NCBI GenBank assembly: GCA_947480015.1
Contig: CANKBS010000023.1
Location: forward strand, 1 to 55,998
Source: Sphingobacteriaceae bacterium
Lineage (GTDB): Bacteria > Bacteroidota > Bacteroidia > B-17B0 > Aurantibacillaceae
Direction of reading: 5' to 3'
Length of the DNA: 55,998 nucleotides
In this document: positions 16,635 through 24,886 of the stretch, piece after piece
How positions within the stretch are numbered: the stretch's first letter is position 1
Layout: the number at the start of each line of letters is the position of its first letter
Made by a program: the position numbers and the translations under genes
The notes under the pieces: model-generated
Told to the model about the DNA's origin: nothing
Database searches by the model: none
The model's input: the letters and a program-made list of their open reading frames with translations, nothing else

Positions 16635-17210
16635 ATGAAGACTGCGATTTATGTTAGGTGCTCAACGAAGCACCACAATCAGGACGTGGAGAATCAACTG
16701 TTGCAACTGAAAACATTCTGTGAAAGACAAAGTTGGGATGTGTTTAAGGTGTATTCAGATTATGAAAGTGGAGCCTCTGAAAACCGTACAGCCTTTAAAG
16801 CCATGTTTTCAGATGCCAGTAAGCACAAATTTGATCAACTTCTATTCTGGTCTTTGGATAGGTTCAGCAGAGAAGGGGTACGTGAAACAATTAATCACCT
16901 TCAGTCTTTGGAAAGTTATGGCATTACTTATAAAAGTTACTCTGAGCAATATATTGATTCATCTGGTATTTTTAAAGATGTAATAATATCAATACTTGCC
17001 ACCCTTGCTAAACAGGAAAAAGTTAGACTAAGTGAAAGAGTTATTGCAGGTTTGGAAAAGGCTAAATTAAAAGGTCGAGTTGGCGGTCGAAGAAAAATTG
17101 ATCAAACTATTGTAATTAAAATTAAAGAACTAAAAACCTTGGGTTATTCAAATCGAAAAATAGCTAAGGAGCTTAGTATTAGTAATAATACTGTCGGGGT
17201 ATACATTTAA
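16635..17210 (+). CDS. Small serine recombinase (resolvase/invertase)
   Basis: From the ATG at 16635 the product is 191 residues, the usual size of a Hin/Tn3-type resolvase. The nucleophile is S10 in IYVRCST, followed by the conserved SDYESGASENR and LFWSLDRFSREG segments. The C-terminal HTH is GYSNRKIAKELSISNNTVGVYI in two parts. It may resolve element dimers or invert a DNA segment. No inverted pair of crossover sites was recognised. It is convergent with the ImmA-like gene. Confidence 0.85.
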   Translation: MKTAIYVRCSTKHHNQDVENQLLQLKTFCERQSWDVFKVYSDYESGASENRTAFKAMFSDASKHKFDQLLFWSLDRFSREGVRETINHLQSLESYGITYKSYSEQYIDSSGIFKDVIISILATLAKQEKVRLSERVIAGLEKAKLKGRVGGRRKIDQTIVIKIKELKTLGYSNRKIAKELSISNNTVGVYI

Positions 17211-17235
17211 GTTCATAAAAGACTGCACAGGATAA

Positions 17236-17256
17236 AGACGCATACGAATGCGTCTA
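17236..17256. terminator. Terminator between convergent genes
   Basis: A perfect 7-bp stem GACGCAT/ATGCGTC with a 4-base loop lies between the convergent resolvase and ImmA-like genes. The flanks are AT-rich but lack a long T run, so it may be a weak bidirectional terminator. Confidence 0.4.
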
Positions 17257-17274
17257 TATAAAATAAAATGGCTG

Positions 17275-17862
17275 CTATAAGCCAAGATAACTCAATTGCT
17301 TTTTTACGCCGGTTGAATTGATACGAAGGGTCACCATAGCGGTGCTGGCGTTATAATGTTCGGCAATCTCAGCAATTTCCATTCTTTTCTTTAATGCCCA
17401 AATCAAACCTTCACGAGTGATTTGCAAAGCTGAACCTAAGTAAATAGCTTCTTCCTCATGTTGCTTATCGTAATCACGCATAAAAAAAGGTAGAGCAATA
17501 TTTCTATGCGTTTCAGGATGCTTATGGTCACAAATTACATGAGCCAATTCGTGCATTAAATTACTTTGCTGGCGTGTAGGTGCATGAAGATGATTATGAA
17601 TGATGATTTTTTTATTGGTGCCGGTAACCATGGTAAGAGCAGACCATCCGTTATCTTTCAGCTTTGTTCCAACCAAGTCATTCATATCAGTACCAGGAGA
17701 AAAAAATTCTTCGGGTGAATAAACTGGAATAGACAAATGCTCTGCTAACTTGAAACCACATAAGGGATCATGGGCTTCTATTTCAAGCTTCTTCCGAAAC
17801 TCAAGTGCAGTTCTTTCTGCATTGGCCTTGAAGCCTCGGGGAAGTAAGCTAGTTTTTGCCAC
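17275..17862 (-). CDS. ImmA/IrrE-family metallopeptidase
   Basis: This 195-residue protein has the zinc peptidase motif H104-E-L-A-H108 (NLMHELAHVICDH) of the ImmA/IrrE (M78) family. These proteases cleave or inactivate partner XRE repressors to induce mobile elements. The C-terminal 50 residues look like a winged helix (IAEHYNASTAMVTLRI). It is encoded 9 bp downstream of the XRE gene, so the two form an operon. I infer a repressor/anti-repressor switch, or a toxin-antitoxin-like pair. Confidence 0.85.
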   Translation of the reverse strand: MAKTSLLPRGFKANAERTALEFRKKLEIEAHDPLCGFKLAEHLSIPVYSPEEFFSPGTDMNDLVGTKLKDNGWSALTMVTGTNKKIIIHNHLHAPTRQQSNLMHELAHVICDHKHPETHRNIALPFFMRDYDKQHEEEAIYLGSALQITREGLIWALKKRMEIAEIAEHYNASTAMVTLRINSTGVKKQLSYLGL

Positions 17863-17871
17863 AGATTAAAT

Positions 17872-18207
17872 TTATTTTGAGGCATAAGCTATATCTATCA
17901 TTTTCAAAAGAGCTTGTATCGTAGCGGTTGGTAGTTCTTTATCAGCTCTTAAATGAGCTACAATATGTGCTTGGTTTGATTTTAACTCTACGTTGGTGTG
18001 GTCGATGATAAATGTGTCGGTTGGTGTTTCGAGCCATTTACAAAGTTTGATGAACGTATCTACGTCGGGAACTTTGCCTTTTTCGATGCGGGAGAGTGTT
18101 GCCGGACTTACACCTCCTATTTCGGTTGAAATTTCGCGTAAGCCTTTGTCGCCTCGCTTTTCTTTGATCATCCCTGCTAACAGGTCGCTATTTAATGTAG
18201 TTGCCAT
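17872..18207 (-). CDS. XRE-family repressor
   Basis: This 111-residue protein has an HTH_3 domain at about 10-60 (IKEKRGDKGLREISTEIG, then SPATLSRIEKGKVPDVDTFIKL). It is the expected partner of the ImmA/IrrE peptidase that follows. Two related 18-bp palindromes lie just upstream of its start, the nearer one 28 bp away, so autorepression and control of the divergent membrane-protein gene are likely. Confidence 0.85.
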   Translation of the reverse strand: MATTLNSDLLAGMIKEKRGDKGLREISTEIGGVSPATLSRIEKGKVPDVDTFIKLCKWLETPTDTFIIDHTNVELKSNQAHIVAHLRADKELPTATIQALLKMIDIAYASK

Positions 18208-18234
18208 GTTGATAACTTTTTATTGGTTAAACAC

Positions 18235-18310
18235 TGTTTCATTAATGAAACAAGCTTTTTTTCCATAACTTTGATGCAACAAACCTACCTTATGTTTAAT
18301 GTACGAAACA
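18235..18310. promoter_or_regulatory. Divergent control region with two 18-bp operators
   Basis: TGTTTCATTAATGAAACA at 18235-18252 is a perfect palindrome. A second copy at 18293-18310 (TGTTTAATGTACGAAACA) matches 14 of 18 positions. Between them is an exact TAACTTTG -7 element (18266-18273) facing the plus strand. The layout suits cooperative repression of the divergent unit by the XRE protein. Confidence 0.6.
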
Positions 18311-18385
18311 AAGATAGCTGTAAAAGCGGTAGGTTGAAAGGAAACTTATGAAGAAATTAACAATTAACGACTAATAGCAGTACCG

Positions 18386-18928
18386 ATGAAATGGACAGAA
18401 TTACCCTGGTGGGCTAAGGCCCTTATTATAATCTTCAGTGTAGTATTGATATACTATTTGGTTAAGGCGATAGCAGAATATGTAGAGAGTCATAAAAACG
18501 AATGGTATCGACAGTGGCTGGCAACCCAAAAGGAGATTAAAAATCTGATCTTTGAAAAACATCGAATCGAAAGGCTACTTAAGAAAGCGGAAAAGTATGC
18601 CCGCATCTCCTTATTTGTGTTAAAGCTTGCGCTGCTTATAGTATTTGCTGGTTTTACCCAGTGGTTAGTTAGCGGCTATAAAATGGACGTGTTCACCGCC
18701 GTTGCTACAGCAGGCGCCTCTGTGGTAACAGGCTATTGTATTATTGCCGCCTTTTTAAACCGCAAAATCCGAAATCTGAACGAGCTGCATGCCATGGCAA
18801 ATGAAAAATTAGAGTACCTGTTTCAACGGACACTTAAAGCAGAACCGTTAAGGGTGATTCATATAGATGTAAAACTTGAAATATTGCGAAAGGAGGCCTG
18901 CCTATTGAAAGAAAAACTACGCACCTAA
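18386..18928 (+). CDS. Hypothetical membrane protein with cytoplasmic coiled coil
   Basis: This 180-residue protein has a TM helix at about 10-30, a charged helical segment (about 35-70), two closely spaced TM helices (about 73-93 and 100-125) and a C-terminal helical tail. The pattern resembles small pore-like or SLATT-type membrane effectors but no family motif was recognised. It is transcribed divergently from the XRE/ImmA pair behind the operator region, so its expression is probably released when the repressor is cleaved. Confidence 0.6.
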   Translation: MKWTELPWWAKALIIIFSVVLIYYLVKAIAEYVESHKNEWYRQWLATQKEIKNLIFEKHRIERLLKKAEKYARISLFVLKLALLIVFAGFTQWLVSGYKMDVFTAVATAGASVVTGYCIIAAFLNRKIRNLNELHAMANEKLEYLFQRTLKAEPLRVIHIDVKLEILRKEACLLKEKLRT

Positions 18929-19028
18929 GAATTTGACGCGAAAAAGGCAGATTGGCCGGTGAAATACTGACAATAATTCAGCATAAAACACTTGGCACAA
19001 TTTGTGACTTTTTAACAGAAGCAAAAAA

Positions 19029-19056
19029 AAGTGAGGTCATTGACCCCACTTAGTTT
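19029..19056. terminator. Terminator-like hairpin
   Basis: AAGTGAGGTC and GACCCCACTT form a 10-bp stem with one mismatch and a 3-base loop. Eight A upstream give a strong T run on the minus strand, while AGTTTTG follows on the plus strand. It separates the membrane-protein gene from the next unit. Confidence 0.45.
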
Positions 19057-19203
19057 TGTAAAAACGAGGTACTGATTATTAAGAGTACGTATCGCTTTTG
19101 ACAGTTTAGCGACCGCAAAAGTAGTAAAGGATTTTAATTCTACAAATCCTGATACAAGTCTCAGAGGATTGGCCTCCATTTATTAATTATTAAAACCAAT
19201 AAA

Positions 19204-19377
19204 ATGGCAAGAAATGGAAAAACCGGCGACGGCCACCGTGATGGGGCTGTCCGTGAAAGAAGTCAAGTTCATAATCCTAAAACCGACCAGTGGGTAAAAA
19301 GAGATACTGAAACTGGACGTTTTATTGATGTGAACCAGAATGGTGAACCACACAAAGGGGTAAGAAAAGAGAAGTAG
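19204..19377 (+). CDS. Small conserved-looking protein, 57 aa
   Basis: A clean 57-residue frame begins MARNGKTGDGHRDGAVRERS and ends in a lysine-rich tail. The HNPKTDQWVKRDTETGRFID core resembles short basic proteins frequently found in Bacteroidota elements. It is hydrophilic with no TM segment. A GC-rich hairpin at about 19407-19430 follows. Function unknown. Confidence 0.6.
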   Translation: MARNGKTGDGHRDGAVRERSQVHNPKTDQWVKRDTETGRFIDVNQNGEPHKGVRKEK

Positions 19378-19406
19378 AGTCTTCTTTAAAAGCATAACCA
19401 TTTCCC

Positions 19407-19433
19407 GGGGTTGATACCGGGGCTTATTTAAAT
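19407..19433 (+). terminator. Possible terminator
   Basis: CCCGG and CCGGG arms with an 8-base loop are followed by CTTATTTAAATTTTATT. It sits between the 57-aa gene and the LRAT-like gene. Confidence 0.35.
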
Positions 19434-19442
19434 TTTATTAAA

Positions 19443-19901
19443 ATGAATATTAATACTTTAAGAACGGGGGACTTAATCGTCCGACAAAAGGGACCTTTTA
19501 GTACCCACTATGTTGTTTACATAGGCCTTCATAATGGTGCAAAAATGGTAGCAGAAAACCAAAGTGGACATGGTGTAAGGTACACGAAGTTGGACGACGC
19601 GCTTGATGGCAATCCAATTAAACGCTTTGAACGGTTTGGTGGACAGGAAAGTGAAAGAGCTCTTGTAGTTCCAAGAATCAATAAATTGCTTGGGACCGAT
19701 TACAACCTGATTGCTTTTAACTGCGAACACTTCGCGCGATGGATAGCAAATGGAAAGCCAGAAAGTAAACAGGTGAAGGTTGCAAGTAATATTGCTATTG
19801 TTGGCGGTACAACAATGTTGGCGAGCAAAAATAAGACCGTGCAGACAATAGGAGCTTTCTCTATTGTTGCAGGATTAATTGGTAGAATATCACAACTCTA
19901 A
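19443..19901 (+). CDS. LRAT-like NlpC/P60-superfamily protein
   Basis: This 152-residue protein matches the lecithin:retinol acyltransferase-like branch of the permuted NlpC/P60 fold. The catalytic His is in FSTHYVVYIG (about residue 22) and the catalytic Cys in FNCEHFARW (about residue 98), the hallmark NCEHFA box. A hydrophobic C-terminal segment (about 118-150) could anchor it to a membrane. Bacterial members act as acyltransferases, thiol proteases or amidases; some are toxin or defence effectors. It ends in a strong terminator. Confidence 0.7.
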   Translation: MNINTLRTGDLIVRQKGPFSTHYVVYIGLHNGAKMVAENQSGHGVRYTKLDDALDGNPIKRFERFGGQESERALVVPRINKLLGTDYNLIAFNCEHFARWIANGKPESKQVKVASNIAIVGGTTMLASKNKTVQTIGAFSIVAGLIGRISQL

Positions 19902-19907
19902 AACAAG

Positions 19908-19934
19908 AGGGGAGCAGCGCTCCCCTTTTTTATT
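19908..19934 (+). terminator. Intrinsic terminator
   Basis: A perfect 7-bp stem GGGGAGC/GCTCCCC with a 3-base loop is followed by six T and ATTT, directly after the LRAT-like gene. Confidence 0.8.
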
Positions 19935-19952
19935 TAATTAAATCGAAAAAAA

Positions 19953-20645
19953 ATGACAAACATTCAAATTTCTATTAATCCTCTCGCGGAGTATCTAGAA
20001 GCAACAACAGCACGGAAATTAAAAATACTTGAAGAACAACAAAATCCGGATCCAGTAAGAATTCCTTATTACCAATTAGCTAAAGCTCGAATTAAGAAAT
20101 CGATTGAATTAAGTGGAAGCCTTAAACCTGTTAACGCAGGTATAAAAGAATTAAACAAAAGAAAGCCTTTAAAGGATTGGCAAAAGTCTGATAAAATAAG
20201 TTCTATAAAAGCTCTTGAACTTTATTCAAGTATGCTACTACCACAATTGCTTCGAGAGAATGATTTGGAATTAATTTCTGTAAAACAAAAACACATTAAT
20301 TTTCATGGCATCACTGTGAAAGTCTCTCCTAATGTTATCTTCAGAGTTAACGTTGACGGTGTAAAACACATAGGTGCATGCAAAATTCACACCTCTAAAG
20401 GGAAGAAATTTTCTACTAAACAGTCAAAACTCGTGGCGGCTGTACTCGAGTTATATTTGAGTAATTGTGTTGCCGCAGAGGATGAATATGTTAATCCTGT
20501 TTTATGTTTTTGTTTGGATCCATTTGCGGGAACTACAATTAACTCTAATAGTAAGATTGGTTTGGATATGGCAGAGGTAAAGTTGATGTGCGAAGAAATT
20601 AAGTCTACTTTGGCTAGAGCAGATAACCAGGGTAACGTCGCATAA
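19953..20645 (+). CDS. Hypothetical element protein, 230 aa
   Basis: I have the impression that this belongs to a family seen in Bacteroidota mobile elements, with an opening ISINPLAEYLEATTARKLKI, a central LAKARIKKSIE helix and a later NVDGVKHIGACKIHTSKG strand pair followed by YVNPVLCFCLDPFAG. The latter half has the alternation expected of a restriction-endonuclease-like (PD-(D/E)XK) core, but I cannot assign catalytic residues and do not claim activity. It is convergent with the GIY-YIG gene. Confidence 0.6.
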   Translation: MTNIQISINPLAEYLEATTARKLKILEEQQNPDPVRIPYYQLAKARIKKSIELSGSLKPVNAGIKELNKRKPLKDWQKSDKISSIKALELYSSMLLPQLLRENDLELISVKQKHINFHGITVKVSPNVIFRVNVDGVKHIGACKIHTSKGKKFSTKQSKLVAAVLELYLSNCVAAEDEYVNPVLCFCLDPFAGTTINSNSKIGLDMAEVKLMCEEIKSTLARADNQGNVA

Positions 20646-20668
20646 TTTTTAAAACGCTGACAATTAAT

Positions 20669-21238
20669 TCATTGCTTTCCTATCCAAGGCGAAAGCGTAT
20701 TTCTCAATTCTGATTCAATATTTTGTATCAAGAATTTAATACCGGCAATGTTATTTTTATTGTATTCACCAATAGAATAATAATTGTAAGCCAAGTCCGA
20801 ATTACTCGTAAGGGCTTGATGCACCCTTAGTTTCAATGAATAAGTATGTGTGTCTTCAGGGTGTTCAACGTGTTCCCAAAGTCTGTTTAATACCTTTTCA
20901 GACTTGCCCACATAAATCACATGCCACTTACCTTTTCCTTTGTATTTAAAGCGCGATTTAATAAAAGCGGGGCTTCTTATTGTTTTCTCCTTTTCACTAC
21001 TATGCCACAGTTTCTCAAAATCTTCTTTAGTAAAAGCCTCTGGCCTGAATCTTGCATAAAAAACATACACACCACACTGCTTTCTATCCTTCTTGTTTGG
21101 TTTATAAAATTCCGAAGCGAAATTTAACTCAATTGGATTTTCTTTGAATTTTATTTCGATGGGCGCAAGAATTTCAGCTTTGTTCTTTACCCAAAGCTCG
21201 TTCAGACCTCCTATAATTTTATCAATTTTTTCTTTCAT
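20669..21238 (-). CDS. GIY-YIG-type nuclease domain protein
   Basis: This 189-residue protein has the GIY-YIG landmarks: GVY at 56-58, YVG at 109-111 (HVIYVGKSEKVLNRLWEH), R119, H123, and E176 near the C-terminal PWIGKQ. An insertion of about 45 residues separates the two first motifs. The fold is a metal-dependent nuclease domain. It is the last gene of the minus-strand defence block, 70 bp after the third ThsB-like TIR gene, and may be a nuclease effector of that block or an independent gene. Confidence 0.65.
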   Translation of the reverse strand: MKEKIDKIIGGLNELWVKNKAEILAPIEIKFKENPIELNFASEFYKPNKKDRKQCGVYVFYARFRPEAFTKEDFEKLWHSSEKEKTIRSPAFIKSRFKYKGKGKWHVIYVGKSEKVLNRLWEHVEHPEDTHTYSLKLRVHQALTSNSDLAYNYYSIGEYNKNNIAGIKFLIQNIESELRNTLSPWIGKQ

Positions 21239-21308
21239 ATTAGCACTAGCTTTTTGCGTATTACTTGATTAAAAAAACAGTCTTTCAGGTCTCCGAAAAA
21301 CCCTTGTA

Positions 21309-21896
21309 TTATTTGCCCATTTTTAATGCAGCCTCCTCAACCCAATGTACTAAATTGCTTTTGCCGTCTTGCCAGTCATAGCTATAAGAACTGAAAATCG
21401 TATTTAGCTGGTACGACTTCCCGAAATCCTTTTCAGAAAAATGTGTGTTCTTCACTTCCGGTAAATCATTGTATTTAATCCAGCCGCCATTGTATTCGAA
21501 AAAATAGATCTTTGAGCCATCTTGACTAACTTGCAATTTTAGATACTCAAACGGATTATTCCCAGGCCATAATTTTACATTGCCAGTTTTATCTTTAATC
21601 CAGTTTATACCTACGCAAAGCAATCCTCTTTTTGTTGCAAAACTTTTTATGATTTCATAACGTACATACCTTCTTTCATAGGTCCCGGAACCAACAAGAA
21701 CGCAAGTAACTGTCGTACCTTTAAGGCTGCTGTCAATTAGTTCTTTGATTTTGTTTACTCCTTTTTCCTTAGCCTCTTCCCAAATTGAAGAATCTTTGAA
21801 TTTATATTTATTCATCACCCAGCTGTTGCGTACAACGTTTGCCCGAAACGATACTACATCGGCGTAATCAAAAGCAAAGTACACTGAGCGCGCCAT
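21309..21896 (-). CDS. ThsB-like TIR protein (MTH538/DUF1863), copy 3
   Basis: This 195-residue protein begins with the MTH538 TIR-like pattern (SVYFAFDYADVVSFRANVVRNSW), then strand KGTTVTCVLVGSGT and a helix with RYVRYEIIKSF. The Glu at residue 81 aligns with the catalytic glutamate of ThsB. ThsB enzymes sense phage and convert NAD+ to cyclic ADP-ribose isomers that activate a SLOG-containing effector. It follows copy 2 by 2 bp and has a C-terminal extension of about 30 residues relative to that copy. Weakly similar in sequence to its neighbours outside the core, so old duplication or separate acquisition is likely. Confidence 0.75.
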   Translation of the reverse strand: MARSVYFAFDYADVVSFRANVVRNSWVMNKYKFKDSSIWEEAKEKGVNKIKELIDSSLKGTTVTCVLVGSGTYERRYVRYEIIKSFATKRGLLCVGINWIKDKTGNVKLWPGNNPFEYLKLQVSQDGSKIYFFEYNGGWIKYNDLPEVKNTHFSEKDFGKSYQLNTIFSSYSYDWQDGKSNLVHWVEEAALKMGK

Positions 21897-21898
21897 TT

Positions 21899-22390
21899 TT
21901 ACCTCCCAGCTTTTTTTGCTGCATCTTCAATCCACTTACCGAGATTATTGTACCCATCATTCTCAACCCAATCGTAAGTATCAAACCTTTCATAAAAATA
22001 TTTTTTTGAATCAGATGAATTAGCGAAAAGATCACCAAATGCGTTGCTGCCTTTGCTTGAGGTTTTACCTTCCCTATCCTTACAGTTGTGAATATAGATA
22101 CCAAGTATACCATTACCCTTCTTCCAACTTTGTTCTAATTCATATTTTATATAGCTACGATTGTTGGTTTCTGTTCCAATTAATACGACTGTTACTGAAG
22201 TGCCGTCTAATTGTTTGTCAATCCATTTTTTTATGGCAGCATCTCCTCCTTTTTTAACCTCTTCAAATTCCGCAGAGTCAACGAAACCAGCTGTTTCTCT
22301 ATCAGGCTTTGTAACCCAACTGTTTCTTACTTGATTTGCTCTCCATACATCGTTCTCGTAATGGAAGCTAAAAAATGCTTTTCTTGCCAT
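21899..22390 (-). CDS. ThsB-like TIR protein (MTH538/DUF1863), copy 2
   Basis: At 163 residues this is the most compact of the three. It has the start KAFFSFHYENDVWRANQVRNSW, a basic/acidic helix (KKGGDAAIKKWIDKQLDG), strand TSVTVVLIGTET and NRSYIKYELEQSWKKGNGIL, where E84 aligns with the ThsB catalytic glutamate. The family makes NAD-derived second messengers in Thoeris anti-phage defence. It is separated by 1-2 bp from the genes on both sides, so tight co-translation is expected. Confidence 0.8.
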   Translation of the reverse strand: MARKAFFSFHYENDVWRANQVRNSWVTKPDRETAGFVDSAEFEEVKKGGDAAIKKWIDKQLDGTSVTVVLIGTETNNRSYIKYELEQSWKKGNGILGIYIHNCKDREGKTSSKGSNAFGDLFANSSDSKKYFYERFDTYDWVENDGYNNLGKWIEDAAKKAGR

Positions 22391-22391
22391 G

Positions 22392-23054
22392 TTATTTTAC
22401 GGTTTTAACTAATTCATATTGATCAACATTTTGTCTTATTTCGAGTGCAATATTAATATAAGTATTGATATGTATTATGAAGTGTTCCCATTTCACTGAG
22501 TGAATAAAAGATGGTCTACCTTCATAAATTTTAGTCCCATTGCATTCACGAATACTTTCTTCCTTTTTTTTATGATTAAACATATTCTCCCGTAGTATTT
22601 GAAATAGCTTACTAGTGTGGTATGAAATACTATCGCAAGTTGGATTTGATGTCATGTAATAATCATAACTGCCATTTTCATCGGGAATAACTACTGCCAA
22701 TACTGCATTTGTTTTACTTTTGCCACCTTCACGCGATTGTTCTTTTAGGGAATATGAAATTTCCCAAGGTATCCATTGATCTGTTTCCGGGGATGCATTT
22801 TTCATACCTTTAGAAACAAGCACGATAGTAACTGAGCTGTCAAATATTTTATCACCGAGCTTCGATCCGATCGTTGAGTCAGCAAGTGTACCCATATCTT
22901 CATCATCATTTTCTCCTTTGAAAATATGATCCCCCACCCCCAACAATTTTTCTATTTCATCTACATAGTGACGAGCAGTGGTCGCACTTTCATTTGGTAA
23001 AGATTGGACAAGTGAATCAAGATATTTATATGAAACGAATATTTTATTAGCCAT
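22392..23054 (-). CDS. ThsB-like TIR protein, copy 1
   Basis: This 220-residue protein starts NKIFVSYKYLDSLVQSL and has a long insert before strand SSVTIVLVSKGM. The helix DQWIPWEISYSLKEQ places E98 at the position of the TIR catalytic glutamate. It is more divergent than the other two and has a C-terminal helical extension of about 60 residues. It lies 4 bp after the SLOG gene. I infer NAD-consuming or signal-making activity; different extensions in the three copies may give different phage-sensing specificities. Confidence 0.75.
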   Translation of the reverse strand: MANKIFVSYKYLDSLVQSLPNESATTARHYVDEIEKLLGVGDHIFKGENDDEDMGTLADSTIGSKLGDKIFDSSVTIVLVSKGMKNASPETDQWIPWEISYSLKEQSREGGKSKTNAVLAVVIPDENGSYDYYMTSNPTCDSISYHTSKLFQILRENMFNHKKKEESIRECNGTKIYEGRPSFIHSVKWEHFIIHINTYINIALEIRQNVDQYELVKTVK

Positions 23055-23058
23055 GCAA

Positions 23059-23631
23059 CTATTTTAAGTGATTTTTTAGAATTGAATTAAATAATGTCAT
23101 ATAGGCATAATCATTGGAAAGACGAGAGTCGGGATTTTGCAAATATTTATCGTGCACGATTTTTGCAGCAGCTCCTGTACTGGCGATTGGAAGTAAAAGA
23201 GCATTGGGATGAGCTTCTTTAAATAATTTGAACTCCTCTTCAACACCTTCCATACCACCAATGAATACACCTGCCTTGTAAGAATGATTTTTAATCATAG
23301 AATTTCTCATTAATTCTAAACTTGCTTGGATGTTTTCTTTTTTATCTGTTACGATAACATTTTCAAAAAACGCATTGTCCTTTGGAAAGAGATCCCTGAA
23401 CCATTCTGTTTGATAAAGTGTGATGTGTTTTTTCATATTAACCTTCATTCTACGCATTACATAATGAATCAAAGGCGTAATTGCAGGATGACCACCCCAA
23501 ACAAGGTGCGAATTTGGTATAACGACGGTAGCCAAAGCCCTAACTGCGTCCCGAATTGCAATTACGTCAGCAGTATCTATATAAGCTTTATGTCTTTCCT
23601 GGACAGGAATACTTGCTGATAAAAATATCAT
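23059..23631 (-). CDS. Stand-alone SLOG-domain protein
   Basis: This 190-residue protein looks like a single SLOG (SMF/DprA-LOG) Rossmann domain: an initial strand IFLSASIP, the glycine-rich LVWGGHPAITPLI loop (about 63-75) and the late FIGGMEGVEEEFKLF motif (about 128-142) typical of ligand-binding SLOG proteins. In Thoeris the SLOG domain of ThsA binds the TIR-made cyclic ADP-ribose. There it is fused to SIR2 or TM modules; here it has no fusion. Its start overlaps the TIR gene stop by 4 bp, so it is translationally coupled to a TIR protein. Confidence 0.7.
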   Translation of the reverse strand: MIFLSASIPVQERHKAYIDTADVIAIRDAVRALATVVIPNSHLVWGGHPAITPLIHYVMRRMKVNMKKHITLYQTEWFRDLFPKDNAFFENVIVTDKKENIQASLELMRNSMIKNHSYKAGVFIGGMEGVEEEFKLFKEAHPNALLLPIASTGAAAKIVHDKYLQNPDSRLSNDYAYMTLFNSILKNHLK

Positions 23632-24806
23632 GATTGAAATTTATTTAACCAATTATCTCTTTCGCCTAATTTTATAGTATTTACGGGTAAATATTCATCT
23701 AACCAGCTTAAATGCTGCAGCCATTTTTCACGAATATACATGTGATTATAGAGCAAAAATATTCCTTTTGGTTTATGCAACTTAATTGATTTTATTAATT
23801 CTTCAGATTGATTATAGGTGAAAGCATGAGGCACACCTATAGTTGGGATAATTATAGCTTCGGTACCATCCCTATGAATAACATTAATAAATTTATCAGG
23901 CTGAAGATGAGCGGCTACACTTTGATTTTTCGCGGAATTCATAAATTCAGTAACTAAATTGTCTTGCCTTGCCCCTAGAGATCTTGCTCTCAGGGATTCA
24001 GCCGAACTAATTATTCCGGGAATCACTTCTTCGTTTAGCTGACAATTCTTGAAATCATATTTGCTGTTTTCAAAATCAGTAGCATTCAATTTTATTGGAA
24101 TCGAGAGCTCAGTGTTGCGCTCAGGAGTGTGATTTGGCCAAACAATTAGAAGAATACCAATTGACATCGCTGATGCTCTTGCGAGCTCTTCTTCTGTCCA
24201 TTTACTTTCTAAGAACCCCTTAGTATTAAGCAGTACGACTACGTCCGTGTCAACAAGTCGGTGCCAAAGTTCATCTTGAAAAACATCGCCCTCCTTAATA
24301 CTATGCGTATCCAGAAAAACGTCAAAACCAGCTTTCTCGAATTTTTCAAATAACTGTATCGCCACACCAGTTGATTCGTTTCTGCGATAACTAATAAATA
24401 AACGTCTTGACAATCGAAGTAATCCTAATACCTCTAATATCCTGCTCACTAACGGCTCTATTTTATTTTCATCCTTTAACTCAACACCGTTTATCGGAAA
24501 TAATGATGGAGGGATGAGTTTTTGAAAATCTTCCAGATCAGAAACTATTGGAAGTACAATGTTTGATCCAGAAATAACTATATCTAAAATATCTAGATGT
24601 GGAAAATCAGTTGCTTTCCCTCCGAAATATAATCCAACTGTTGGTGCATTACCAATGTATACACTCTTAAAATTGTCTTGGTCTATTTGAATAAGCGAAT
24701 CCAATGAAACACCTAACTCAGACAAACGTAAATTAAGTGTATCCTTGATTTTTGTCAAGAATGGATTTGTCAAGCCCAAAATTACTATCTGATATTTCGT
24801 TTTCAT
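23628..24806 (-). CDS. TIR-domain protein with flanking Rossmann-like regions
   Basis: This 392-residue protein has a central canonical TIR domain at about 134-230: RRLFISYRRNES, FDVFLDTHSIKEGD and SKWTEEELARA, with E207 at the NADase glutamate position. Residues 1-130 form an alternating alpha/beta region of unknown family. Residues about 290-392 form another predicted alpha/beta region (EAIIIPTIGVPHAF, then PKGIFLLYNH). It is the first TIR gene of the block and is coupled to the SLOG gene. It could be the sensor-enzyme or a NAD-depleting effector. Confidence 0.75.
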   Translation of the reverse strand: MKTKYQIVILGLTNPFLTKIKDTLNLRLSELGVSLDSLIQIDQDNFKSVYIGNAPTVGLYFGGKATDFPHLDILDIVISGSNIVLPIVSDLEDFQKLIPPSLFPINGVELKDENKIEPLVSRILEVLGLLRLSRRLFISYRRNESTGVAIQLFEKFEKAGFDVFLDTHSIKEGDVFQDELWHRLVDTDVVVLLNTKGFLESKWTEEELARASAMSIGILLIVWPNHTPERNTELSIPIKLNATDFENSKYDFKNCQLNEEVIPGIISSAESLRARSLGARQDNLVTEFMNSAKNQSVAAHLQPDKFINVIHRDGTEAIIIPTIGVPHAFTYNQSEELIKSIKLHKPKGIFLLYNHMYIREKWLQHLSWLDEYLPVNTIKLGERDNWLNKFQS

Positions 24807-24886
24807 CCTTGCTCAAATTAATTTATGCCTTTACTCGAAATTAATCCACATTGGTAGGAACCCATCGGTAGTGACTATGAGTCTTA

